The position numbers and the translations under genes are program-made. Positions 25,282 to 33,293 of a DNA stretch of 64,000 nt are shown here, piece after piece (the first letter of the stretch is position 1; each line of letters opens with the position of its first letter). Under the pieces are notes generated by a model. That model was given only the letters and a program-made list of their open reading frames with translations, did no database searches and was not told where the DNA came from. This DNA comes from Paracoccaceae bacterium (GTDB lineage: Bacteria > Pseudomonadota > Alphaproteobacteria > Rhodobacterales > Rhodobacteraceae): positions 1 through 64,000 of the forward strand of contig JAQWSE010000003.1 in the NCBI GenBank assembly GCA_029243395.1. Direction: 5' to 3'.

Positions 25282-26375
25282 GTGAGCACCTAAGTCAAAG
25301 CATAATGGCAGGGTTAAAAGGTATCATAAATCCTAAAACCAATAATGATCTTGTTACAGGTAAAAATATTAAATCACTGAATATTACCGAAGATAAAATT
25401 TCCCTTATTCTTCAAATAGAACCTACCGAATATGAGTTGATGAGCCCCCTCCAATCAAAAATTGAGAAAATGATTAAGGAACTCAGTAAAGAAAAACTTG
25501 TCCAAGTCATCATGACTGCGCATTCTACAGACGAGAAGTCTGTTAAACCTCCCTCAAGTCCTCCTCCCAATTTAAAAAATCCTGGCATAAAAACCAAAGA
25601 ATCAAGTGCTAAGGTTAATCCCGATGGGGTTAAAAATATCATCGCCATTGCTTCCGGTAAAGGTGGGGTTGGCAAATCAACTGTTGCTTCAAATTTAGCT
25701 GTAGCGATGGCTGCGCAAGGGAAAAAAATAGCCTTGCTAGATGCTGATGTTTACGGGCCGAGTCAACCCCGAATGCTGGGGCTCTCTGGTCGACCTTCAA
25801 GCCCCGATGGTAAGATTATTTTACCTTTGAGAAACCATGGAGTTACGAGCATGTCCCTCGGTTTAATGATACCAGAAAATGAGTCAATAGTTTGGCGTGG
25901 ACCGATGCTAATGGGTGCACTTCAACAGATGCTAAATCAAGTACAATGGGGTGAGCAAGACATTCTATTTGTTGATTTACCTCCAGGTACTGGGGACGTA
26001 CAATTAACCCTGTGTCAAAAAACAAACCTAGCTGGAGCTATAATAGTTTCAACGCCTCAAGATGTTGCACTACTAGATGCACGGAAGGGTATTGACATGT
26101 TTAAGCGTCTTAATATTCCAATCTTAGGGTTGATTGAAAATATGTCTTCTTTTATTTGTTCAGGATGCGGAATGACCCATCATCCATTTAGCAATGGTAC
26201 AATTAAAGAAGAAGCCAAGCAACTGAAGACAGAATTTTTAGGAGAATTACCCCTAGATCTTGATACAAGAATTGCTTCTGATAGTGGGGTTCCCATTGTT
26301 GCAAGCCAGCCTCAAAACCCTACATCTTTAGCTTTCTACAAGATAGCAACGAGAATAGGAGAACTTAAATTTTAA
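25278..26375 (+). CDS. Mrp/NBP35-type Fe-S cluster carrier P-loop ATPase
   Basis: This 365-residue protein has an N-terminal MIP18-like domain (about 1-90), a linker rich in P, S and K, and a C-terminal ParA/MinD-type ATPase. The deviant Walker A motif GKGGVGKST is at about residues 127-135, with the Walker B region in ILFVDLPPGTGDVQLTL. A CxxC that can bridge an Fe-S cluster between subunits appears as FICSGCGM near residue 294. Such proteins load [4Fe-4S] clusters onto target apoproteins. Placement between the DUF6494 gene and the ligase-like gene of the formate dehydrogenase island suggests a dedicated carrier for that enzyme, though it could also be the general housekeeping copy. Confidence 0.88.
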   Translation: MSEHLSQSIMAGLKGIINPKTNNDLVTGKNIKSLNITEDKISLILQIEPTEYELMSPLQSKIEKMIKELSKEKLVQVIMTAHSTDEKSVKPPSSPPPNLKNPGIKTKESSAKVNPDGVKNIIAIASGKGGVGKSTVASNLAVAMAAQGKKIALLDADVYGPSQPRMLGLSGRPSSPDGKIILPLRNHGVTSMSLGLMIPENESIVWRGPMLMGALQQMLNQVQWGEQDILFVDLPPGTGDVQLTLCQKTNLAGAIIVSTPQDVALLDARKGIDMFKRLNIPILGLIENMSSFICSGCGMTHHPFSNGTIKEEAKQLKTEFLGELPLDLDTRIASDSGVPIVASQPQNPTSLAFYKIATRIGELKF

Positions 26376-26376
26376 T

Positions 26377-27093
26377 ATGAAAAGATTAGACAAAAAAAAT
26401 CCCAGCTTCCCACCTTTATTCAGAGGAGAATGCGTGCCTTCACACGCTAGCACTTTCATGAAAGCAATTGTTGCTGCTAAAAATAATGTGAATCCAGGCT
26501 TAATTTTCTATTCTGAGGACATAGGTTCACTGGAAGCCTCTATTGTTTTAGCTCCTGACATTCCATTAAAAAAAGCTCTCGGGATGGTGCTTGTCATACA
26601 GATGGGTTTAGCTGATAGCTTGGGTGCATTGGCTCCACCGGAATTAGCTGTTCATTTTAATTGGCCGAACACCATTAAAGTGAATGGGGCTCTTTGTGGT
26701 AAAACCTTTTATCAGGCTTCATTGCTGGATGAGAATACCATCCCCGAGTGGTTAGTTTTAGGGTTCAAAATACCCTTTTTATGGGACAAAGGAGTGGAGG
26801 CTGGCGAAAATCCAAATGAAACAGTTCTGTCTAATGAGGGTTGCATAGACATGACTCCATATTCTTTATTAGAAAGTTGGTCTCGACATACTTTAGTCTG
26901 GCTTAACCGCTTCTTAGATGAGGGATTACCACCCGTCCACAAGGCCTGGTGTGAGAAATGTGACAATTTAGGGGAGAATATTAAGTGGCCGGAAGCTGGA
27001 AAATTCATGGGGTTGGATGAGGATGGAAATATGATACTCAAAAATTCAAAACAAACCCTCGTAAAAAATCTATCCCATTATATGGAAGTATGA
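26377..27093 (+). CDS. Biotin/lipoate ligase-like protein with DUF4444-type tail
   Basis: This 238-residue protein resembles the biotin/lipoate protein ligase fold. WPNTIKVNGALCGKTF aligns by eye with the ligase motif WPND...G-K-x-x-G, and the tail GKFMGLDEDGNMILK resembles the small C-terminal SH3-like domain. The nucleotide-binding GRGRRG loop is not seen; SLEASIVLAP stands in its place. The ligase reaction is therefore doubtful. It starts one base after the Mrp stop and abuts the next gene. Homologues recur in this kind of formate dehydrogenase cluster, where a biotinylated or lipoylated target is not known. Confidence 0.7.
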   Translation: MKRLDKKNPSFPPLFRGECVPSHASTFMKAIVAAKNNVNPGLIFYSEDIGSLEASIVLAPDIPLKKALGMVLVIQMGLADSLGALAPPELAVHFNWPNTIKVNGALCGKTFYQASLLDENTIPEWLVLGFKIPFLWDKGVEAGENPNETVLSNEGCIDMTPYSLLESWSRHTLVWLNRFLDEGLPPVHKAWCEKCDNLGENIKWPEAGKFMGLDEDGNMILKNSKQTLVKNLSHYMEV

Positions 27094-27570
27094 ATGAAAT
27101 TTGCACGCACAATCACGCTTGATGAGTCAGACTCAAGAATTTTTGACCAAGTTGCACAACCAGGAGAATGGGCTATCTCTGGAACTTTTGAGTTTTCTAA
27201 TTGGAATGCGGCTGATCTTACCGGGAAAAAAAAGCAGGCTTTTTCCAATGGATGGCTTGGATTAAGTAGTTTTGGCCGGGCTACTTTTATAGGGGTAACA
27301 TCGATGGCTGATGGAGAGTTTAAAAAAGTAGTTGACTTGCTCGCACAAAAATTTGTTGCTGATTATGGTGCACCAAGTTTTGAGGTAGCCTACCCAGTTG
27401 CAAAAGAAGAAGCCGATTTCATGGTGTCAATTTGTGATGAGCATACAACCAACACACTCTTAATGGTGAGCCGTGAGTTTACCTCAAATGGCATTCGAGA
27501 GAAATTTCGACATATCCAAGCCTCCAATGCAGAATTAGAGGCCTTTGCAGTACATGGATCTTTGGAATAA
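27094..27570 (+). CDS. Conserved protein of the formate dehydrogenase island (DUF6505-like)
   Basis: This 158-residue soluble protein has no signal peptide and no recognisable catalytic motif. Recurring features are the N-terminal ARTITLDESDSRIFDQVA, the stretch GEWAISGTFEF, and the middle SSFGRATF. I recall the family as DUF6505, found beside formate dehydrogenase genes, but have not verified that. The start codon directly follows the stop of the ligase-like gene, with GGAAG upstream in that gene. Its place between the ligase-like protein and TusA suggests a role in maturation. Confidence 0.6.
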   Translation: MKFARTITLDESDSRIFDQVAQPGEWAISGTFEFSNWNAADLTGKKKQAFSNGWLGLSSFGRATFIGVTSMADGEFKKVVDLLAQKFVADYGAPSFEVAYPVAKEEADFMVSICDEHTTNTLLMVSREFTSNGIREKFRHIQASNAELEAFAVHGSLE

Positions 27571-27579
27571 GGTCTCTAG

Positions 27580-27813
27580 ATGAATGTAGACGATGAAATA
27601 GATGCTTCTGGGTTATTATGCCCCTTGCCAGTCCTAAGGTTGAGAAAAAAAATGAAGAATCTAGGAAAAGGTCTAGTCATAAAAATATTCTCTGATGACC
27701 CTGCTGCTGAAATAGATATTCCTCATTTCTGTCTGGAGGAAAACCACAAAATCTTGAAAAAAAATACAAAAGAAAACGAGTCTGGGGTCACGTTCTATAT
27801 CAAAAAATGTTAA
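27580..27813 (+). CDS. tusA: TusA-family sulfur carrier protein
   Basis: This 77-residue protein has the TusA signature: DASGLLCPLPVLRLRK with the sulfur-carrying cysteine followed by Pro and Leu, then SDDPAAEIDIPHFC. TusA proteins accept persulfide from a cysteine desulfurase and pass it to partners. Formate dehydrogenase needs a sulfido ligand on its metal, delivered by FdhD, so a dedicated TusA in this operon is a sensible sulfur donor. That partnership is an inference. It lies nine bases after the DUF6505-like gene and 48 bases before tupB. Confidence 0.85.
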   Translation: MNVDDEIDASGLLCPLPVLRLRKKMKNLGKGLVIKIFSDDPAAEIDIPHFCLEENHKILKKNTKENESGVTFYIKKC

Positions 27814-27861
27814 ACACAAAGTTAATTTAAGAAGAAATTTTACGGATGGTGTGATTTCAAT

Positions 27862-28569
27862 ATGTCAGTATTCTTGGAAGCCTTTTCAACAGCATTTAAC
27901 CTGATAGTGTCACTGGACACTTCTTTATTGGAAATAGTATGGCTTTCCATAAAAATAAGCATATCTTCTCTTATCATCGCTTCTCTATTTGGCTTTCCTA
28001 TTGGTGCATTGTTAGCCATGAAATCTTTTGGAGGAAGAGCTTTAATAATCACCATTTTTAATTCTATGATGGGAATGCCCCCTGTCGTAGTGGGCTTGGT
28101 GGTTTATCTAATGGTTTCTCGGTCGGGCCCTCTTGGTTGGCTTGAAATATTATATACACCCTATGCCATGATTATAGCCCAAGTTATCTTGATATTTCCA
28201 ATTATTGTCGCCCTGTCTACTCAAATACTAGAAGAGCTTCACAAAGAATATGAAGACATATTCAAGATTTTTTCTGTTCCACCAAGAACAGCCGTTATTA
28301 CGTATATTTTTGACAGTAAGGATGCCTTGTTAACTATATTTCTAGCCGGATTCGGTAGGGCTATTTCTGAGGTTGGTGCTGTAATTATTGTCGGAGGAAA
28401 CATTGACCATGCAACCAGAGTCATGACAACAACTATAGCTTTAGAGACCTCTAAAGGAGATTTGCCGCTGGCATTAGCATTAGGAATAATTCTACTAGGC
28501 CTCTCACTAATCGTAAATCTTATAGCAACCAAAATTAAATCAGGTACTACGGGTGGGATAAATGGCTAA
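27862..28569 (+). CDS. tupB: Tungstate ABC transporter permease
   Basis: This 235-residue inner-membrane protein has five to six hydrophobic helices and the permease coupling region near ILEELHKEYEDIFKIF. It is of the TupB/MolB-like binding-protein-dependent type, and the best match by context is TupB because a TupA-like binding protein follows. It overlaps the ATPase gene by eight bases. The operon probably continues from the formate dehydrogenase accessory genes upstream, linking metal uptake to enzyme production. A molybdate specificity cannot be ruled out from the permease alone. Confidence 0.83.
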   Translation: MSVFLEAFSTAFNLIVSLDTSLLEIVWLSIKISISSLIIASLFGFPIGALLAMKSFGGRALIITIFNSMMGMPPVVVGLVVYLMVSRSGPLGWLEILYTPYAMIIAQVILIFPIIVALSTQILEELHKEYEDIFKIFSVPPRTAVITYIFDSKDALLTIFLAGFGRAISEVGAVIIVGGNIDHATRVMTTTIALETSKGDLPLALALGIILLGLSLIVNLIATKIKSGTTGGING

Positions 28570-29284
28570 CCTTCCCCCAAAAATCATAAGTGTTGAAAAA
28601 CTCAAATTACTGGGCTCTAAAAACATAGGCTCTATTCTAGAAATAGATAAATTAACTTTGGAAGCAAGTACTCTAACTGTCGTACTAGGGCCCAATGGTG
28701 CTGGGAAAAGTTTATTCTTACATCTCTTACAAGGGCTTATTTTGCCAACTGAAGGCAGGATAACTTTTAACAATGAAATTCCTATCAAACCCACTTATTC
28801 TATGATTTCCATAGTCACGCAAAAACCCCGCTTTCTAAGAAAAAGCGTAGAAAATAATATCAAATTTGTCCTCAAACTAAATAATACGTATTCGCACAAA
28901 AATCTTTTAGATGTCATAGAGCGATTTGAGCTATCAGCACAAAGAGAATTACTAGCTAACAAATTATCTGGTGGAGAAAAGCAGCGCTTAGCACTAGCTT
29001 TAGCCATTTGCAAGGATCCTAGCATTTTACTCCTAGATGAACCGACAGCAAGTGCTGATCCTCAAACAACTCTTATGATAGAAAAAATCCTTTCAGAAGA
29101 AAGTTCCCTGGGGAAGAAACTAATTTTAGTAACTCATGATATTGCTCAAGCTAAACGTCTTGGCCAGGACATCATTTTTATTTACAAAGGTAGAATAATT
29201 GAACAGAAAACCGTAACATCATTCTTCGAGAAGCCGGAAAAAAAAGAAAGTATACAATTCTTAAGTGGAGAAATAACATTATAA
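28562..29284 (+). CDS. tupC: Tungstate ABC transporter ATP-binding protein
   Basis: This 240-residue ABC ATPase has Walker A in GPNGAGKS near residue 46, the signature LSGGEKQR near 138, Walker B in ILLLDEPTAS and the switch His in LVTHD. There is no C-terminal TOBE/MOP molybdate-sensing domain, unlike ModC, which fits the short TupC type. It overlaps tupB and is followed after 23 bases by tupA. Confidence 0.85.
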   Translation: MANLPPKIISVEKLKLLGSKNIGSILEIDKLTLEASTLTVVLGPNGAGKSLFLHLLQGLILPTEGRITFNNEIPIKPTYSMISIVTQKPRFLRKSVENNIKFVLKLNNTYSHKNLLDVIERFELSAQRELLANKLSGGEKQRLALALAICKDPSILLLDEPTASADPQTTLMIEKILSEESSLGKKLILVTHDIAQAKRLGQDIIFIYKGRIIEQKTVTSFFEKPEKKESIQFLSGEITL

Positions 29285-29307
29285 AAACCCTAGGGAAAAA
29301 AGAGATC

Positions 29308-30120
29308 ATGCTTCGCTTTAAGTACCCAATCTATCTTTTGTTAAGTTTTCTGATACCCTCCCTAACTTTTGGAGGAGAAATCCTGCTACAATCGACAACA
29401 TCTACCAATAACTCTGGATTTTATGGATATATTCTACCCAAATTCAAAGATGAAACTGGACTTTCAGTCAAAGTTGTAGCTGTTGGAACTGGCCAAGCCA
29501 TTAAGAATGCTGAAAACTGTGATGCAGATATTCTAATTGTCCATGCAAAAAAAGCAGAAGAAAAATTTGTAGCAAATGGCGGCGGAATTAAGCGATATGA
29601 TTTAATGTACAATGATTTCGTGGTTGTTGGACCAGATGCAGATCCTGCACAAATCCAGCAGACTAAAACCATATCAGAAGCTCTCACCTACATTTCCAGG
29701 GTGCAACCTTCCTTCATATCAAGAGGAGATAATAGCGGAACACATAAGAAAGAGTTGGAACTTTGGGGAAAGGTTCCAATCTCCGTGAAAGAATATTCCG
29801 GGAAATGGTATAAGGAAACAGGTTCAGGAATGGGTACCACTCTCAATATCGCTGCAGAATTAGATGCATACACAATCTCAGACAGAGCTACATGGCTAAC
29901 TTTCAAGAATAAAAAAGCGTTAAGAATCTTGTTTGAGGGAGATCCTCTCCTCTTTAACCAATATGGTGTGGCACTCGTGAATCCTGAAAAATGTCCCAAA
30001 ACAAAAACAAAGAAAGCTAAAAAATTCCTTAATTGGCTACTATCTGAAAATGGTCAGTCTGAAATAGAGAATTATACAGTAAATGGTATCCAGCTTTTTT
30101 ATCCCAATGCTATAAAGTAA
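29308..30120 (+). CDS. tupA: Tungstate-binding periplasmic protein
   Basis: This 270-residue binding protein has a signal peptide (residues 1-22, ending LTFGGE). The motif LQSTTSTNNSGFY just after it is the oxyanion site that distinguishes TupA (TTTST-type) from ModA. Later SRGDNSGTHKKELELW is the second conserved oxyanion segment. It delivers tungstate, and with lower affinity molybdate, to TupBC. It ends convergent with puuD. The presence of TupA, and no ModABC in this window, suggests that the exported formate dehydrogenase may use tungsten. Confidence 0.87.
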   Translation: MLRFKYPIYLLLSFLIPSLTFGGEILLQSTTSTNNSGFYGYILPKFKDETGLSVKVVAVGTGQAIKNAENCDADILIVHAKKAEEKFVANGGGIKRYDLMYNDFVVVGPDADPAQIQQTKTISEALTYISRVQPSFISRGDNSGTHKKELELWGKVPISVKEYSGKWYKETGSGMGTTLNIAAELDAYTISDRATWLTFKNKKALRILFEGDPLLFNQYGVALVNPEKCPKTKTKKAKKFLNWLLSENGQSEIENYTVNGIQLFYPNAIK

Positions 30121-30162
30121 AATTGCATTCTAACTTTTAATCATACAAGATTCTTGCAATTT

Positions 30163-31392
30163 CTAATTTTCTTTTTCGATATTTTCAAACCAAGCCTGTA
30201 TCATTAATCTTTCTGTATCTTCCATATAAGAAATATTATTTGGAGGCATTGATCTACTTATCCCAGAGTGTATATAAATTTGTTTTGCCTGTTTAATGAT
30301 GTCATATTCATTTTCAATGATGAATCCCTTTGGTGGATGAATGAAACCGTCCCACAAAGGTTCTCTTGAGTGGCACATTGAGCATCTTGCAGAAACAACA
30401 TCAAACACTTCTTCCGGTAGACCTGCTACATTGTCAAATTCAATATTAGGAATGTCTTGTTTAGTCTTTGCTAGATCTAAGTTCGGTGATCTGAATGCAG
30501 AGAGGCCGATAATGATTAAAAAAAACAATAGACTTAAGGCACATGTCCAATAAAGTTTTCTACCCTGAGAATGGTAGGTATTGAAAAAATGGCGAATTGA
30601 AACTCCCAACAAAAAAACAAGTGGGGCTATGGCCCAATTTAATTCAGCGGCAAATGCAAGAGGGTAATGATTGGAGAGCATGAAAAAAATGACTGGAAGT
30701 GTAAGATAATTGTTGTGTGTTGATCTCTGCTTTGCAATGACTCCATAAATTGGATCAGGAACCTTTCCTTCTTTTAAATCAGTAACAACTATTTTCTGAT
30801 TAGGAATAATAATAAAAAATACATTAGCTGTCATTATCGTTGCGGTAAAAGCTCCTAAATGAAGGAAAGCTGCTCTGCCACTAAATATTGAGGTATAAAA
30901 CCAGGACAAGAAAAATAAAAAGCAAAAAAGGATGAGTAATAATAAAGTGCTATTGTTTCCAAGCTTAGATTTACAAAGAAGATTATACAACACCCACCCG
31001 AGCCCAAGCGAGCCAATTGATATAGCTATTGCTATATTATTGGTTATTTCAGCAATTTCATGATCCACGAGATAAAGGTCTGCCCCCCCGTAATAAACTA
31101 TTGCCAATAGAGCAAATCCTGACAACCAGGTGGCATAGCTTTCCCATTTGAACCAGATCAAATCCTTTGGTAAATTAGCTGGGGCAATCCCATATTTTTG
31201 TATATGATAAAAACCACCTCCATGAACCTGCCATTCTTCGCCTGTAACACCATTAGGCAAGGCTTGATTTTTCTTTAGCCCTAAATCGAGGGCGATAAAG
31301 TAAAAAGAGGTTCCAATCCATGCTATTGCCGTAATACCATGAAGCCAACGAACAGCAAATTCAATCCAGTCCATTATGATAACAGAAATCAT
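30163..31392 (-). CDS. puuD: Membrane urate oxidase (urate hydroxylase PuuD) with cytochrome c domain
   Basis: This 409-residue protein has about eight membrane helices (DUF989-type urate hydroxylase) and a C-terminal cytochrome c domain with CSMCH near residue 340. It oxidises urate to 5-hydroxyisourate and passes electrons to the respiratory chain instead of making peroxide. WLHGITAIAWIGTSFYF near the N-terminus is typical. The frame opens with MISVII, but Met7 (MDWIEFAVRWLHG, ATG at 31374) is the more usual N-terminus. It is 30 bases downstream of the HIU hydrolase gene on the same strand, and the two act in sequence. Confidence 0.92.
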   Translation of the reverse strand: MISVIIMDWIEFAVRWLHGITAIAWIGTSFYFIALDLGLKKNQALPNGVTGEEWQVHGGGFYHIQKYGIAPANLPKDLIWFKWESYATWLSGFALLAIVYYGGADLYLVDHEIAEITNNIAIAISIGSLGLGWVLYNLLCKSKLGNNSTLLLLILFCFLFFLSWFYTSIFSGRAAFLHLGAFTATIMTANVFFIIIPNQKIVVTDLKEGKVPDPIYGVIAKQRSTHNNYLTLPVIFFMLSNHYPLAFAAELNWAIAPLVFLLGVSIRHFFNTYHSQGRKLYWTCALSLLFFLIIIGLSAFRSPNLDLAKTKQDIPNIEFDNVAGLPEEVFDVVSARCSMCHSREPLWDGFIHPPKGFIIENEYDIIKQAKQIYIHSGISRSMPPNNISYMEDTERLMIQAWFENIEKEN

Positions 31393-31422
31393 GTGAGATC
31401 ACCAAAGCTCCAATAGTTAAGA

Positions 31423-31782
31423 TTAACTTCCAAGATATGTTGAATAGCCGAAGGGCGATAAGAGTAAGGGTATATGGTAGTTTCTATGAGAAAAGATCGT
31501 AAACTTCACTGGGACTAAGTCATAGAGCAAACCTTGCAGATCATCAATTTTCTTAGATTTGTTCTTTAGATATTTGCCAACATGAAAAACAAGCTCAAAA
31601 TCTCCCAAGAAGAATTCTTCATTGCTTAGTAAGGTTTCATCGGTTCTTCCATCCGAATTTGTAGTTAATTGTTTAATGAACTTCCTGACTTCCTCCCGAA
31701 TAGAATATAGTTCTATATTGATACCTTCAGCAGGAAATCCTATTGCAGTATCTAAAACATGTGTAGTTAGTCTGCCTGACAC
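31423..31782 (-). CDS. uraH: 5-hydroxyisourate hydrolase
   Basis: This 119-residue transthyretin-related enzyme opens the ring of 5-hydroxyisourate to give OHCU. The catalytic set H8 (TTHVLDTAIGFPA), R46 (DGRTDE) and H103 (YHIPLLLSPFGYS) is intact. The C-terminal signature reads YLGS instead of YRGS, replacing the arginine with leucine at 117, which is unusual for the family. It is directly upstream of puuD and divergent from puuE, the expected place in the urate pathway, so function is likely kept. Compare the more divergent copy at 8299-8658. Confidence 0.88.
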   Translation of the reverse strand: MSGRLTTHVLDTAIGFPAEGINIELYSIREEVRKFIKQLTTNSDGRTDETLLSNEEFFLGDFELVFHVGKYLKNKSKKIDDLQGLLYDLVPVKFTIFSHRNYHIPLLLSPFGYSTYLGS

Positions 31783-31874
31783 AATACCCTCACTAGAATA
31801 AAATAAATGCTTGTCCCTACTATATATTTCCTATTCAACTAAATGAAAGCATTATTTGATCTGGAGTTAAGATA
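31783..31874. promoter_or_regulatory. Divergent promoter region between uraH-puuD and puuE-uraD
   Basis: These 92 AT-rich bases separate two divergent purine-catabolic transcripts and must hold both promoters. On the plus strand GGAG lies nine bases before the puuE start. TTGTCC and TATATT-like elements occur, but spacing is not convincing. No clear palindromic operator is seen. Confidence 0.35.
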
Positions 31875-33290
31875 ATGAAGTATCCAAGAGACTTACTAGG
31901 TTATGGACAAAACTCTCCCAAAGTAGTTTGGCCAAAAAGAGCTAAGATTGCTGTTCAGTTCGTAATAAATTACGAAGAAGGAGGAGAAAATTGTCTTTTA
32001 CATGGCGATGCTGCATCGGAAGCGTTTCTTTCTGAAATAGTTGGAGCAGAACCATGGCCTGGAAAACGTCATTTTAATATGGAAAGCATTTATGATTATG
32101 GAGCTAGAAGTGGCTTTTGGCGCTTACACAGACTGTTTACCGCAGAAAGTATACCCGTAACCATTTTTGGGGTTGCCACAGCCTTAGCTAAGTCTCCTGT
32201 ACAAGTGAACGCAATGCAATTGGCGCAATGGGAGATAGCATCACATGGCTTAAAATGGATTGACTACAAGAACTTCTCCAAAAAAAAGGAAAGGAGTTTT
32301 TTGCAAAAAGCAATCAAAGTCCACACTGCCGCTACTGGGTTAGCTCCCAAAGGCTGGTACCTTGGTAGAGGGACAGAAAATACCGTTGCTTTGGCTTCAG
32401 AATTTGGTTCCTTCGAATACATATCTGATTCTTATGATGATGACTTACCCTACTGGATAACTTCAAAAAAGGTCCCTCAATTAATTATCCCCTATACCTT
32501 GGATGCGAATGACATGAGATTCGCCACCCAGCAAGGATTTAATTCCTGGAGCCAGTTTTTCGATTACTTGAAAGGTACTTTTGATGTTTTGCACAAAGAA
32601 GGAGTCGAAGGGTCGCCTAAAATGATGAATATTGGTCTGCACTGTCGGTTATCTGGAAGACCAGGGCGGTTAATGGCCTTAAAAGAATTTATTAAATATA
32701 CTAAGAGCTTTAAAGATGTCTGGTATGCCAAGAGAATAGACATAGCTGAACACTGGAAGAAATATCACCCTCCTTTTGAGAAAAAGATAGACCCCTATCA
32801 GATGACCAAAGGCCAGTTTATTGGTACTTTTGGGAACATTTTCGAGCACAGCCCTTGGATAGCAGAAAAAGCCTATTCAAGAGGATTAAACCCATCTATG
32901 AAGTCTCCTGAAGCTACGCACGGCTTTTTGTGTTTTGAATTTCGAATGGCAAGTGACAAGGAAAAATTGAAAGTGTTGAAGTCTCATCCTGATCTAGCAT
33001 TAGACAACAAAAAGCTTGTCGAAAAATTAACAACAAGCAGTACCCTTGAACAGAAGGGTGCGGGCTTAACCTCTCTTAATGACCGCCAGCAAAATGAATT
33101 TAATCAACTTAACAATCAGTACAAAGAGAAATTCAAACATCCGTTTATAATTGCTGTAAAAGGAAAAACTAGATCCCAAATACTTCGTCAATTTAAGATT
33201 AGATATGAGAATACTAGAGCTGATGAATTTGTGACAGCATGTAGAGAGGTGGAAAAGATAGCCTATTTTCGCTTGAAAGAACTTTTTTAA
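31875..33290 (+). CDS. puuE-uraD: Fusion of allantoinase PuuE and OHCU decarboxylase
   Basis: This 471-residue fusion does two steps of urate breakdown. Residues 1 to about 300 form a metal-independent allantoinase of the polysaccharide-deacetylase fold, with the features FVINYEEGGENCLLHGD and YDYGARSGFWRL, and LHCRLSGRPGR late in the domain. Residues about 305-471 form OHCU decarboxylase, with SHPDLALD carrying the catalytic HP pair, EQKGAGL and FIIAVKGKTRSQIL. OHCU decarboxylase gives S-allantoin, which the first domain then hydrolyses to allantoate. The order of domains is the reverse of the pathway. It is followed after three bases by the ureidoglycolate lyase gene. Confidence 0.92.
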   Translation: MKYPRDLLGYGQNSPKVVWPKRAKIAVQFVINYEEGGENCLLHGDAASEAFLSEIVGAEPWPGKRHFNMESIYDYGARSGFWRLHRLFTAESIPVTIFGVATALAKSPVQVNAMQLAQWEIASHGLKWIDYKNFSKKKERSFLQKAIKVHTAATGLAPKGWYLGRGTENTVALASEFGSFEYISDSYDDDLPYWITSKKVPQLIIPYTLDANDMRFATQQGFNSWSQFFDYLKGTFDVLHKEGVEGSPKMMNIGLHCRLSGRPGRLMALKEFIKYTKSFKDVWYAKRIDIAEHWKKYHPPFEKKIDPYQMTKGQFIGTFGNIFEHSPWIAEKAYSRGLNPSMKSPEATHGFLCFEFRMASDKEKLKVLKSHPDLALDNKKLVEKLTTSSTLEQKGAGLTSLNDRQQNEFNQLNNQYKEKFKHPFIIAVKGKTRSQILRQFKIRYENTRADEFVTACREVEKIAYFRLKELF

Positions 33291-33293
33291 AAA

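Noticed and set aside
27814-27861. Molybdenum/tungsten cofactor riboswitch before tupB
   Set aside because: The 48-base gap is too short and shows no conserved stem structure.
30121-30162. ATTGCA/TGCAAT inverted repeat between tupA and puuD as a bidirectional terminator
   Set aside because: The stem is only six weak pairs with a long loop and no adjoining T-run, so it is unlikely to terminate transcription.
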